Source: Phoebastria nigripes (taxonomy: Eukaryota; Chordata; Aves; Procellariiformes; Diomedeidae). From it: 64,000 nt of DNA. Below are positions 48,576-59,070 of the stretch, piece by piece. The translations under genes were made by a program, and so were the position numbers. Every line of letters starts with the position of its first letter. The stretch's first letter is position 1. Below the pieces are notes generated by a model that saw only the letters and a program-made list of their open reading frames with translations, did not search any database and had not been told where the DNA came from. The stretch lies in NCBI GenBank assembly GCA_035582835.1, contig JAYKAV010001256.1, positions 1,051,411 through 1,115,410 on the forward strand, read 5' to 3'.

Positions 48576-51500
48576 TAGTGATTTAAAGCCTAAAAAAATG
48601 TTGTCATTTTATTTTTGTATAAAGTCATCTTCTACTTCAGCTATCATTTCTGGATATTCTTGTTGGCAATAAATGCAGCTAAATTCTTCTTGTCTCCAAT
48701 CACTTCATAACAGAATTCTACTTATGTCAAGAACAAGTTTTCGCTTGGATGTTTGATCTGATTAATCTGATATCCCATTACACATTCAAATGGCTTTTTT
48801 TTTTTGTTTGATTTTACTGCCCAGTGGTATTTTTTTCTACGGCAGAAATTCTACTTTTTTGTTTGAGTTTTTCCATGTTGCTCATTTCTTCTAAATCTCT
48901 GCTTCTGCAATATTTAGTGTGGGACTAGTGGTCTCCTCTACATTTAAGATGGGACAGCACTGGTATGTAGAACAGCATAATCTATGTGATGCTGTTGTTC
49001 ATTCCTTTCCTTATTTATTCAAAAATCTTTTGCTTTCCAACAGCAGCTGCACCTTAAGGAAAAGGTGCTATGCATAAGTATGCTATGCATAAATAAAATA
49101 TTAAGGCTGGATTTCTAAAAGCAGAGACTTCCATTAGGGATAACAGGCAATAAGGGGGGCGAGCGGGGCGGGAGGGGAGAGAAAAAAAAGATCTCAATTG
49201 CAAGGTCCATCTGTTACCTACAGGAAAAATAACATCACTTTCCTGTCGAAATAATTCCTGGCTGAGAAACACTGTGCAAAACCACAGCATAGTCTCTGCT
49301 AACTGAAGGTTCGTTCTGCTTAGTATGAAGATGTATGACTATAAATCTGACTTTGACTGCTTGGGCTTTAGTGGTGATTTTGTTTCCAGGCTAGATGGGA
49401 AGTGTTATTCTGTGGCTATTCTGTTCTTGTCTCCAGTATGTTAATTTCTCCTAGTCTGCAATCCTTATCTTTCTATTAATCCTACTAGGAATCTGTTTCA
49501 TGAAGAAAGGGACAGGGTATAAGTCCTAATATCTTACGCACTAGTTTGGATTTCCACGAGACTTTGAGTCCTGATCAACACCAGCTAAAATACATTTGCT
49601 TTATGTGAGCTCCTTAGGGCTGGTGACACCTCCAGCTCCAACATGGTTGTTATGTGGCTTATATTGCAAAGACTTTGACAGGCCAACAGCTCTATCAATT
49701 GAATCAAATCACATTTACCTTAATGGTTTGAGCTCTGCAGTTCATAGATTTGTATGAAAGAGTTTTTGGGAGACTGTCAAGTAAAATAATTACATTTGCT
49801 TGACCATGGGCTTGGTAACTACCACTACCTTTGCTGGGTTAATACCCATAGGTCCAGTATTCCTGTTAGACCACCTCTGTGAGCTCCACGATGTGCAAGG
49901 CTCACCAAAGTAAGGAATGCAATGCAGATATCCAGAAACCAGAGCCACCTGAGCTGCTGTGCCCAAATAGCATGATGGAGTGTGAGGAGGGTCTAGCCTG
50001 AATTTTGAAGGTGAGATTACCATACTCAGACCACTGCTGTATCAAAGAAAAAGATCCACTGAGAACAGAAGTCATGAAGCCCTGTTATCTTACTCCCCTC
50101 TGAAACTGCTCGTGGGTTAGAAAAATAAGGCTGAAATTGCAGATCTTTTTTAAAGGCAGATTGGAGGTTGTTACTGTGAATTTTATACATTTATATGTAT
50201 ATGTGCATATGCAAAATACTAATTTATGTTTCTTAAATTCATTTTTTCTACAGATTACACAAAATAGTACACAATTGTTTTGCATGAAGGCGCAATATTA
50301 CATAGGCTGTAATTTAACAGAAAGAGACTATTAGTACGATGTCATATTTCTTTGACAAGCACATACTTTTGCGATGTATTAAAGCAAGGTCAACTCAAAC
50401 TTTACATTGCTTTTCCTGGAAAATGCCAAGAGGCAAGAAAGTGTAACATAACATCTCTGTTGATTTTATATCCAGGCTTTCATAGAAGGAAAGGGAATTA
50501 AGCACTCAGTCCAAAATTTTACCATAAATATGTATGTAGAATTTCTGTTCATTGAGAACTATCTAAGGAAGACTTGATTCCCCAGTCGTAAACTTCCATT
50601 TGCCTTTATAATTAGGTGTTCATGTCCACATAGTAATAAAGCAGCACATAGTATTTTAGCATCAACGCACCTGAAAGTATTTATGGAAGAAAATATTACC
50701 TTGTTTCACTGAAACTCACATCAATTAAAAACAATCAAAGATACAATAGAATAGAGCTGTCCTTTGCCCTTCCACCTCTCCTTTTTTGTAATGTTATTTT
50801 ATCATTTTGGTCATGCTGAGGTTAGCTGCTCCGGAGCAGTATCTTCATTTGTTTCAGAAGTCCACTGTGAATCTCTTGATGCATTAAATTATCAAGTTGG
50901 CATATTTTGAGAAGTTTAGTCCCTTTGGCTGGGGTGCTGTGAATGACCATACGTCACGTCGTTGGTGATGAGAAGTACGCAGAGTTACTTCAATAAGCTC
51001 CAGCAGTCATGAAAGGATGTATCCAGACAGCTTTTGAGGAAATGTGGAGAACCCTGCTCTAGTCTTGTTGATCTTGAAGTGACCACTACAGACACAACCA
51101 CAGGACAAGCTGGTGAGATTTTATTTGGACAAATAGGCATAAGTCTGAGTCTGTCATTTCTCAATACAGTGGGAGGCAAATTTATATTTAATGATGTTTC
51201 TCAGAAGAAAGTGTAGGAGAAAAGAAGAGACAAAAAATAGAGCCTTACAGATGACTAGAAGGAAAAAAAAAGAAGTTGGGAATAAAAAAGAAAAAGCTCA
51301 GCAATGTGGTGAAAACAGCTAAAGACCAATCAAGTGAATGAGTACTTCAGTGAGGGGGGAATTAAAACTGAACATCAAAAGAAGAGAAGAAACAAGTACG
51401 TGGTGGCGGATCACAGTACAGAAGCTGAACACATTGCAATTAAAAGTTGAGTATAAAAAGTGGGATTCAGAGGAGAAGCTTTTGCCCCTAAATAATAGTT

Positions 51501-54500
51501 AATATGTGCATTCATAGATGAAACAGTTTTTAATGAGAAATTCCTTCAACTCCTTTCATTAGGAAATGACAAGTTTCATTAGAGAAATATTTGGTGATAT
51601 TTTTTCTTCTCCCCCTCCCTTTGGTAATTCAGCCCCACTCATGTCACATTCCATTTTTGTCTTTGGTGAATTTTCCTGTTTACCACAAAAGGAGCAAGAC
51701 ATCAGGTCTTGCTAACAGAAGAAAGTTGATAGGATGGAAGTGGAGGAAGAGAACTTTGCTAATATGGACGGAAAGAGCAAGAAAGAGTTAATGAAACTTC
51801 ACTCAAAAGAGGAGAAAGCCCAGGAGAGGGAAAACAGCTAGGATTAGAAACCTAGCATGTTCGAGGGCTAATAAGCAAGAATTCTACTCAGTTTTGGTTT
51901 TTGGGGGTTTTTTTTGTGTTTTTTTTTTTTTTTTAAAGGTTTCTGTTTGCAGAGGACATATATGCTAAAATATATTTTTTTAAAATGTCATTGTTTGATA
52001 TTTTTACAGAAAAAATGCAAAAGAAGTGAAAATATAATTTTTGAGCTGGAAAGGGTTGGTGATCAGAGAATGAAGATACGATAATATAGCAAATAAGCTA
52101 AGAAGTTACTATTGTTTCTACATTAAAGACTCAGATATCTGGCAAGCAACATTTATATCAAAACAGTATATTGAAATGCAACACAGGCTGCTGTACACAA
52201 TGAAATCCTGGGGAGTTTTAGGGTGGGTTTTTTTGGTTTCTTTTTTTTTCTCTCTTCTCTCCGCAGGCTTTATCTTATACATTTCCAGGTACGAGAGAAA
52301 GGTAACCCACAGAGGACCCCATGAGAAAGCCAGCTGATGCTGGCATGGGCACAGAGACTCTGATCACACTGCGGATTGCAACTCAGCAGCCAATGTAAAG
52401 GTTAGGAGAATAAGGTAGTAGAACTAGTCAAAGGGGTGGTAGGGCTTGAATAAAATGAAAATCAATTTATATACGGTATTCTGAATTAATCTTTGTAAAC
52501 TGAGTAGAGAATGATAAATCCAGGCTGAAAGAAAAAGGGAAACTTTACAAGCATTAGAGGAAAAAGACACTAAGAGTTATTTGCAGTTATGTTAATTTGT
52601 TTATGATTTTTAACTGAAATATTTTTTATAAGGCAATAGTACCTAGTGACCACATTTTTTCTGTGGAACATGTTAAACTACACAAGACAAAAAGAGTGTC
52701 TGCNTTGTCAGCCAGATGTAAATTTGGATGATTTCTCTGTTCCTGATCTAATCCTGATCAATAATAGCTCACTGAATTCCTATAGCATCTGCATAGGAAA
52801 AAGAGAAAATATCAAGAGTACCACTGTGTCTTATGAGGAAAAAAACCTGGATGGACAATCATTGCAACTAATATTTTTACATTGTTTAGTCAATTATAAA
52901 TCCCATGTCTTATATTTTACAACAAGTTGGGGTTTAAAAAACAAAGAAATAAAGTCACAATACTTAAGTGAATATCCCAGAATAATTTTAAAAAGCATTA
53001 TCAGAGCTATATTTCAACCTCTAAATTCCCAACTCTTCATCTACCCACTGGAATTGCAACTGGCTAAGTGGCATAGCTTTCACTAAAATAGCAGCATTTG
53101 AACAGTATTTAAAAAACGGCTACACAGCTTTTTGGGGGAAACAAATGAATTATGCATCTTAAACATCAACAAATATTTATATAGCTAACAATCTGCAGCT
53201 TAAGTGGTTTCTAGAAATTTAAAGAAAGGGCATATTGTAGTTCTCCATGATAAACTCAATAATAATTAGAATTCCTACCAGGCTGTTAACTAATGCAGAC
53301 ATATTAAAGCATATTTTTAGCTGAGCTTATTATGTTCTAATAAAATTTAAAGAAGCATAGCTGAAGGGTAAGAAGTAGCAGCATCTGGTCTATTACCGCT
53401 CTACATTGTGCTGTGCCATTTAGACACTGCCAGTGTGTATGTTTTTGAAATGCTGAAATGAAGTCCTAGATTGATCGGCTAATACTGCTTTAAAAATAGT
53501 TTGTGTATAAGGCTCTGCTTTTAAATTCTGCGATACAGCTTTTCTGGAGGGATGCAATCCCCAAAGTAGCAGCCTAAATTATGGACCCAGCTGAGCAGAA
53601 GTAATGGCACTTGATCCTTAGGGCAGCCTGCTCAGAAACCAACTTCCACCGTGCATATCCCTGAATGTAGCTGTGGCCCTCTCTTTGATGTCCAGGCTCA
53701 TTAAAAGCAGATTTTTTTTTTTTTTTTTTTTGCAATTGTTTTTTACATCTAACCTCTACTGCTGCATGACCGATGTCCTTTTCATGGCCAGGAATCTCCA
53801 CCGCTAAATGGAGATGGCACAACCATTAAATGGAAGATGACTAGTTTTGCAGTTACTGATGTTTCTTAAGTGGTACAGATTGCTCTGAAGGACAAAAAAT
53901 TTCAAGGCAAAGAAGAATCTGTGCCTTTATTTATAATTTTGGGGAATTATTGTTGCATGGAAAAACAATTCTTGAACTCTTTGCAAACATATAAGTGATT
54001 TGCATGCTTTCACCCCTCCTTTACATCTGCTTGCAGGCTGATATGGTCAGGGAGTCTTGTCAACGGCACATCTAAATTTTGATGGGCTTATTCTCATCTC
54101 TCTGGGCATCACTGGTGCTTGACAAGGTGTGAGATCTGAGGGCGCACCAGCAGTGTGGAGCATGTTGAGCGCCTCGGACAGTGCCATTCAGACACCTTGA
54201 GGAATGCCTCCCCTGGGCTATTTCACAGAAATGGTGTTATAATCTGAGAAGCTGTTCCACCAGATTTGATTTCCTTTAGGAATCAGGAAGAAACAGAATC
54301 TAGTTGACTTCAGGCAACAGCGCAAAAATCTTCAAAGGGTTCTCACATCAGGAAGGCAGCAAGAAACAGCAGTCCTAGTCCTATTTACTGAGTATTGCTT
54401 GATTTAGGGAGCAAGATAACATGAGAAGGGGTCTAGTTACTTTTGGGAAGGCGCATGCACAAGAATCAGTTTAATGATTTGTGAAGTATTAAAAATAAAT

Positions 54501-54648
54501 AATTTCTTTTTTTTTTTTCTTTTATAATGTCAATTATATTTAATCTACGATGTAGCCCTGTTAATGCAGCCCTTTTTCCTGAAGTATGTTCTCTAGGGAT
54601 TTTAGTACATATGCATCCTTTATTACTATGTCATTTGCATACAATAGC
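48576..54648. other. Unassigned noncoding stretch
   Basis: No gene recognised. Contents are a G-run cluster at 49154-49177, a duplicated GCTATGCATAA at 49067-49092, poly(T) tracts near 51910-51935, 52240 and 53711-53730, and a 14-bp palindrome at 50826-50839. The longest open frame in the window (plus 52646-53086, 146 codons) lies here, but it has no known domain and its length is within chance for AT-rich DNA. Confidence 0.5.
49154..49177 (+). other. G-quadruplex-type G-run cluster
   Basis: Four G runs of 6, 4, 3 and 4 are separated by loops CGAGC, C and A. This fits the usual G-quadruplex pattern (four runs of at least three G with loops up to seven). It stands alone in AT-rich DNA with no CpG island around it. 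Confidence 0.7.
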
Positions 54649-54895
54649 AAAAGGGAAGGGAAGGGGAAGGGAGGGAAGGGAAGGGAAGGGAAGGGAAGGG
54701 AAGGGAAGGGAAGGGAAGGGAAGGGATAGAAGGGAAGGGAAGGCAAGGCAAGGCAAGGGAAAGGAAGGGAAGGGGAGGGGAGGGAGGGGAGGGAAGGGAA
54801 GGGNGAAGGGAAGGGAAGGGAAGGGAAGGGAAGGGAAGGGAAGGGAAGGGAAGGGAAGGGAAGGGAAGGGAAGGGAAGGGAAGGGAAGGGAAGGA
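54649..54895 (+). repeat. (AAGGG)n pentanucleotide array, about 247 bp
   Basis: Two long perfect blocks of AAGGG (about 54666-54725 and 54809-54893) flank a middle part with AAGGC, GGGGA and GATAG variants. One ambiguous base lies at 54804. The tract is pure purine on the plus strand, so it can form triplex DNA and G-quadruplexes in principle. The open frames across it (plus 54527-54907 and minus 54561-54746) are repeat artefacts encoding Gly-Arg-Glu-Lys-type or Ser-Leu-Pro-Phe-type strings. Confidence 0.97.
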
Positions 54896-56049
54896 GAATC
54901 CCGTTAGTTATGAGAATGGCAGCCCATTACAGACTGCTCAGGGGGACATAAACCACACACACACAAATGTGGATTAGTACGAGAGCTGCTTGTCAGTGCA
55001 GGGTCAGGATAAAACTGTTAAGCTCTCTTTGTAAGACTGTTTTGAAAGCCTGACCAAGCAGAGCATCCTAAGCCATCATTAATACAAATAAATAAGAGCC
55101 TAGCAGAAATGTGATCCATGTCGTAATGCAACTAACAGATGCCTAGAGACAAGAGAGTGTTTAAGTCAGAAAATAAATGAGGAGGTTATTGATGACTCCC
55201 TTCTCTCCAGGGAAATGATCTTCAACACCTTTCAGCTTTCAGCACCTTGCTCATTTTTCCAGCAGGGATATGGGTCCCCTTATAGTAAAGTTAAACCTAG
55301 TGCCAATAGGCTTGCTTTTTAATTGCCTTTCACAGGGGCTTTAATAGGAGTGNAGAGATCCCAGGAGACCCCCAAGAGCACTGGATGAAGAGCATTGAGG
55401 TAGTGCTCTCTGCCCACAGACGACACTAAGAGAGCAAATATCCCATATAAGAAATCCAAGAAAGATTACACCACACTTACAGTTTCTTAATACCATTACA
55501 CTGCTACTCAGTGCAAGAAAGTAATTCCACAACTATTAGCTCTTAAGTGAGAGTACCTCTCCCAAGGAGCTCTAGTTTCCCTTCACTCTTCCTCCTGTGC
55601 TGATTTCTCCCCATGTCCACTACCCACTTTCAGTGGTGCATCCTTTCTCAGCAGGCACAGCTGTTATCTGCATGAAACAACTAATTATTCTCATTTTTCA
55701 TGTTTATATATTAATGCAGAAAATTTTTATAGTAATCTTTTGTTTGTTTGTTTGTTTAGTGGAAGTTGAACTCAGTTTCTATGTGGCTAGACAAAATGAC
55801 AAGTAATATATAGGTGTAAAATTATTTTGTATTTTTCAAACAAATGTTTATGTAGAGTATTTAGAGATTACAGTGTACTTTTTAANCAAGTGTACTGTTT
55901 ACACTTATATTTTTTATCTATTCTAGGTATTTACACAATTTCTATAATACCTCAAGGCCTCAAAACCCTTTGAAACACTTATCTTGGTAACACTGGAGAA
56001 GAAAACAATAGTACTATTATACTTAGCTAACAAAGGAGGATCAGAACTG
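54896..56049. other. Unassigned noncoding stretch
   Basis: No gene recognised. A (TTTG)n tract lies at about 55737-55759. Confidence 0.5.
55737..55759. repeat. (TTTG)n microsatellite
   Basis: Four to five TTTG units, TTTTGTTTGTTTGTTTGTTT. Confidence 0.9.
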
Positions 56050-56205
56050 ATCAGAACTGATCAGGATCCTCTGACATAGATATCTACATATCTACATAGA
56101 TATCTACATATCTACATATATATATCTATATATATATATGTAGATATCTATATATCTACATATTTATCAGAACTGATCAGGATCCTCTGACATAGATATC
56201 TACAT
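56050..56205. repeat. AT-rich block between perfect 40-bp direct repeats
   Basis: A 40-base block beginning ATCAGAACTGATCAGGATCC and ending ATAGATATCTACAT occurs without a difference at 56050-56089 and 56166-56205. Between them are ATCTACATA units and (TA)n. Inverted copies GATATCTACAT (56099-56109) and ATGTAGATATC (56138-56148) can pair around a TA-rich loop. The TCAGAACTGA unit is also repeated just upstream of the first copy. It looks like a recent local expansion, and a fold-back structure is possible. Confidence 0.92.
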
Positions 56206-58039
56206 CTCAGTTGCAATTCTGTGCATTTACACCTGTAAGGATCTAGAAGGGCAAGTGGAGGCTGATGTTTTCAGGGTATCTGAACAGCAGACTACGCATC
56301 TCAGAGCTTGAAAACATTTTCAGAAACTACTACGCCGGTTTAAATCGGTGATGACCATCAATTTCGGAGACCAGAGCTGCTTAAAAAATGTCCACCAAGG
56401 CACTCTCTGTAGCTCTGATTTCCTAACAACTTTAGAAAAATCGAGCCCCTTTTGGCTTTTTTGAAGACTGTTACAGAAGTCTTAGGTCAAACAGTTAACA
56501 CTGGTTTTCTGCTTTCTAGACTGCTGGGCTGTACCTCCTAGTACAATATTCACTATTGTTTGAACGTGTTTATTTTTCTTTGTCTGAGAGAATTTTAACC
56601 AGTCTCAGAACTGCAGAGATTCAAAGAACATCATTTTCCCCTGAATGCTAATTAGCTTGATAACTTTGTTTATTTAAAGCTTATTAAGGAACCTAGTAAA
56701 TTAATACATAACATCATAATATATCTTTCAGGTTTCCTGCAGCTGATTACTTGGAAGGTTGTTTAACAGAGCAGCCGTGGCTGACAGAATGATAGTCTTG
56801 TGGGATTTGCAAATTACTGATGGAGCAGGGTTTTTTGCACAAGTTGTATCTGTGGCTCACTGAATTGTGTTAGAAGTAAGGTGTTAATTGTGTCAATAAA
56901 CATAACCATAGTGCCTTTCACAGGCCCCGCGATAGCCACTTTTGCCTCAGCTGGGGTTCTTAAAATGTTCTTAGCCTGTATTTTTCCACAGTTGACTTGT
57001 ACCACACAGCTAGTATTTCTCCCTGAGTCATGCACCAAGAAAATTGGAACTGCTGGTGAAACATCCACAAGGCCCGCACTGCACCAGACATATAAGGAGT
57101 TTCAAAAGAAAACCAATAAATTATTCCCACAGACCACCAATCAGTAATAAAATGGCATTTTCATCAGTAATAACATGACATTTTTGCATTCATGCAAAAC
57201 CCACCTTCATTGCAAATTCATTTGGCTCTGGTATTCCTTGTTAAAATATTTTTAAAATTGTAAAAGTGGATTCCAATTTGCACAGCCTCAGATTTATGAT
57301 TGGGGGGGAAAGGCAAAGGGATACAGGCAGTTCTGCATATATGTAAGGTTTTATGAGGAGTTCCTCTTGAAATGAACTCTGAAATACTCTGTGTTTTGCA
57401 TTATGCTCTTTAACACTCCATTACGGTTTCAACCACTTCCAAGATCTCCCATAATTACTTATAATGAATCAAGGATATATTTCAGAAGAGCTTAACTTTA
57501 TATCTTAGATTTTAGGGAAACCACTCTAATAAGTGGGATCTGAATGGAAATACTGTTGGTTATTGTAGAGAACACTCTAAATACTTGAAAAGGTCATTTT
57601 TCAGTTTCTTATTACACAGTAATTAACACAAAATTGGAATAGATTTTATGCAGTAGACCTCATCATTTTATAGCTGGTTAGATGACACTGACTTAAAATA
57701 CCTACGTAGCAACAAACTTTATAAACCATTATGCAGGAAAAAAAAAAAATCATTACTAATGGAGTGCTGAATAAGAGCTAAATTCTTCTCAGTCACCGGC
57801 ATAATGCAGAGATTAATAAACCAGATGAATTGGTTATGAAGCAATCACTACAATCCTTTCTATTACCTAGAAAATCAGTTGTTCTTTTTTTTCTTTCCCC
57901 CCTCCCCACCCCTTACTTTAAGAAAGTGTGTTGATACTTAGCACAACCTGGTATATGTCACTCACAAGGGCTTTTAATTTTTTTTTTTTTTTTTAATTGA
58001 TATTTAATCAGCCAGAGTAAAGAAGGGCCATCCTGGAGA
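56206..58039. other. Unassigned noncoding stretch, possible conserved element
   Basis: No gene recognised. The part at 56630-57130 is complex, contains little simple sequence and is open on both strands (plus 56881-57147, 88 codons; minus 56814-57068, 84 codons), but neither product resembles a known domain. It is flagged as a possible conserved noncoding element. A C-rich run lies at 57897-57912 and poly(T) tracts near 57980. Confidence 0.45.
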
Positions 58040-58200
58040 CTAGAATATTTGCCCACTTCTGAACCTGTGATGAAGTAAGATGGTTAAGCAAAGCCCTGGC
58101 TTCCCCAGTCTAGTCCTGGCCATGCTCCTCTCTGAGCTTGGAGATGGCTTCCACAGGTCCCTTCCAACTGTCCCTCCTACGACCCTCTGATGCTGTGACA
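58040..58200 (+). mobile_element. CR1 LINE 3' end, fragment
   Basis: GAGATGGCTTCCACAGGTCC then CTTCCAACTGTCCCTCCTAC, then GACCCTCTGATGCTGTGAC (58140-58198), matches the plus-strand CR1 3' UTR end (AGGTCCCTTCCAACC ... ATTCTGTGA), with a worn tail. The upstream part back to about 58040 is weakly CR1-like. No coding potential. Confidence 0.75.
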
Positions 58201-58690
58201 GGAGTGGGAATGACCCACATTTAAAATCTTGGGTTTTATGCAACTGGTTTTGCATTGATTTATCTTTTTTTATTTATTTTAGAATCCCCCTTCAGTCTCT
58301 TTGCTGATATTACCCATCAGTTATCACCTACCAGAGAACCCTGTGTCAGTCCTCCCAGCGTGCAAACGCAATAGCTTTTGTGCATGGCTTCTCCCATGTC
58401 AGAACAAAAAGGAATTAATCTGTTAAAAATACACTCAATTGAAAAGCAGGTTGGCTCTTCTGAGTTCAGTATTTTTTTTTCCTAATGCGACGCAATTCAG
58501 GGTAGGAGTCATGGTTTAATTCTTTCTGGATTACAGTCCAATCAGGGCTTGTTTAAATTGCTCCCATGTGGAAGAATAATCCATAAGCAAAGAAAAAGTG
58601 GAGTTGAGTCTGAATTTCAAGGACGCCCCCCACTACTTTGAAAACCAAGGTAAAAAAAAATAATTTGTTTTTCTTTTCATCAGTAGGAAA

Positions 58691-58890
58691 GCTTGCAACA
58701 TACATAAGCAATGCACAACTTGGAGAAAGTCTGTTCAAATGGCATTATAAAAACTACACTGAACCAAAAAGACAACTGCTGTGGGTTTTTTTTCTCGCCC
58801 TCTCCCCCTTTCCCTGTAAGGAATGCTTGCAATATATGGTGTAATGAAGAACTTAGAAAAAGTCTGTTCAAATGGTATTATGAATATTGT
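58691..58890. repeat. Diverged local duplication
   Basis: The block starting GCTTGCAACATACATAAGCA at 58691 recurs as GCTTGCAATATATGGTGTAA at 58825, offset by about 134 bases. Both continue to a shared GTCTGTTCAAATGG followed by CATTAT or TATTAT. Around 60 bases can be aligned with moderate divergence, so this is an older duplication than those at 7092 and 56050. Confidence 0.8.
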
Positions 58891-59037
58891 GCTAATAGAG
58901 AATCCACTTTCCATGCCTACACAGAAATAAACCAGCTGCCTTCACTAGAAACGGATGGGGCTTATTGTTATTCTATCTTGATTCAGAGAATCCTGACATT
59001 TCCCTTATGGTAGAATTTCAAATATATACATACTGGG

Positions 59038-59070
59038 GGAAAAAAAAAAAAGAAAGAAAAAGAAGACAAA
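59038..59070. repeat. A-rich low-complexity tract
   Basis: An A run of about 12 follows GGGG, then AAAGAAAGAAAAAG units. Possible retroposon tail, but no body is recognised. Confidence 0.7.

Noticed and set aside
52646..53086. 146-codon open frame as a gene
   Set aside because: With stop codons at about 6% in AT-rich DNA, roughly one frame this long is expected per 64 kb over six frames. There is no domain, no convincing splice context and no low-entropy codon pattern.
54527..54907. 126-codon Gly/Arg/Glu/Lys frame
   Set aside because: It is a translation of the AAGGG array. A repeat of five bases is open in all frames if the unit makes no stop.
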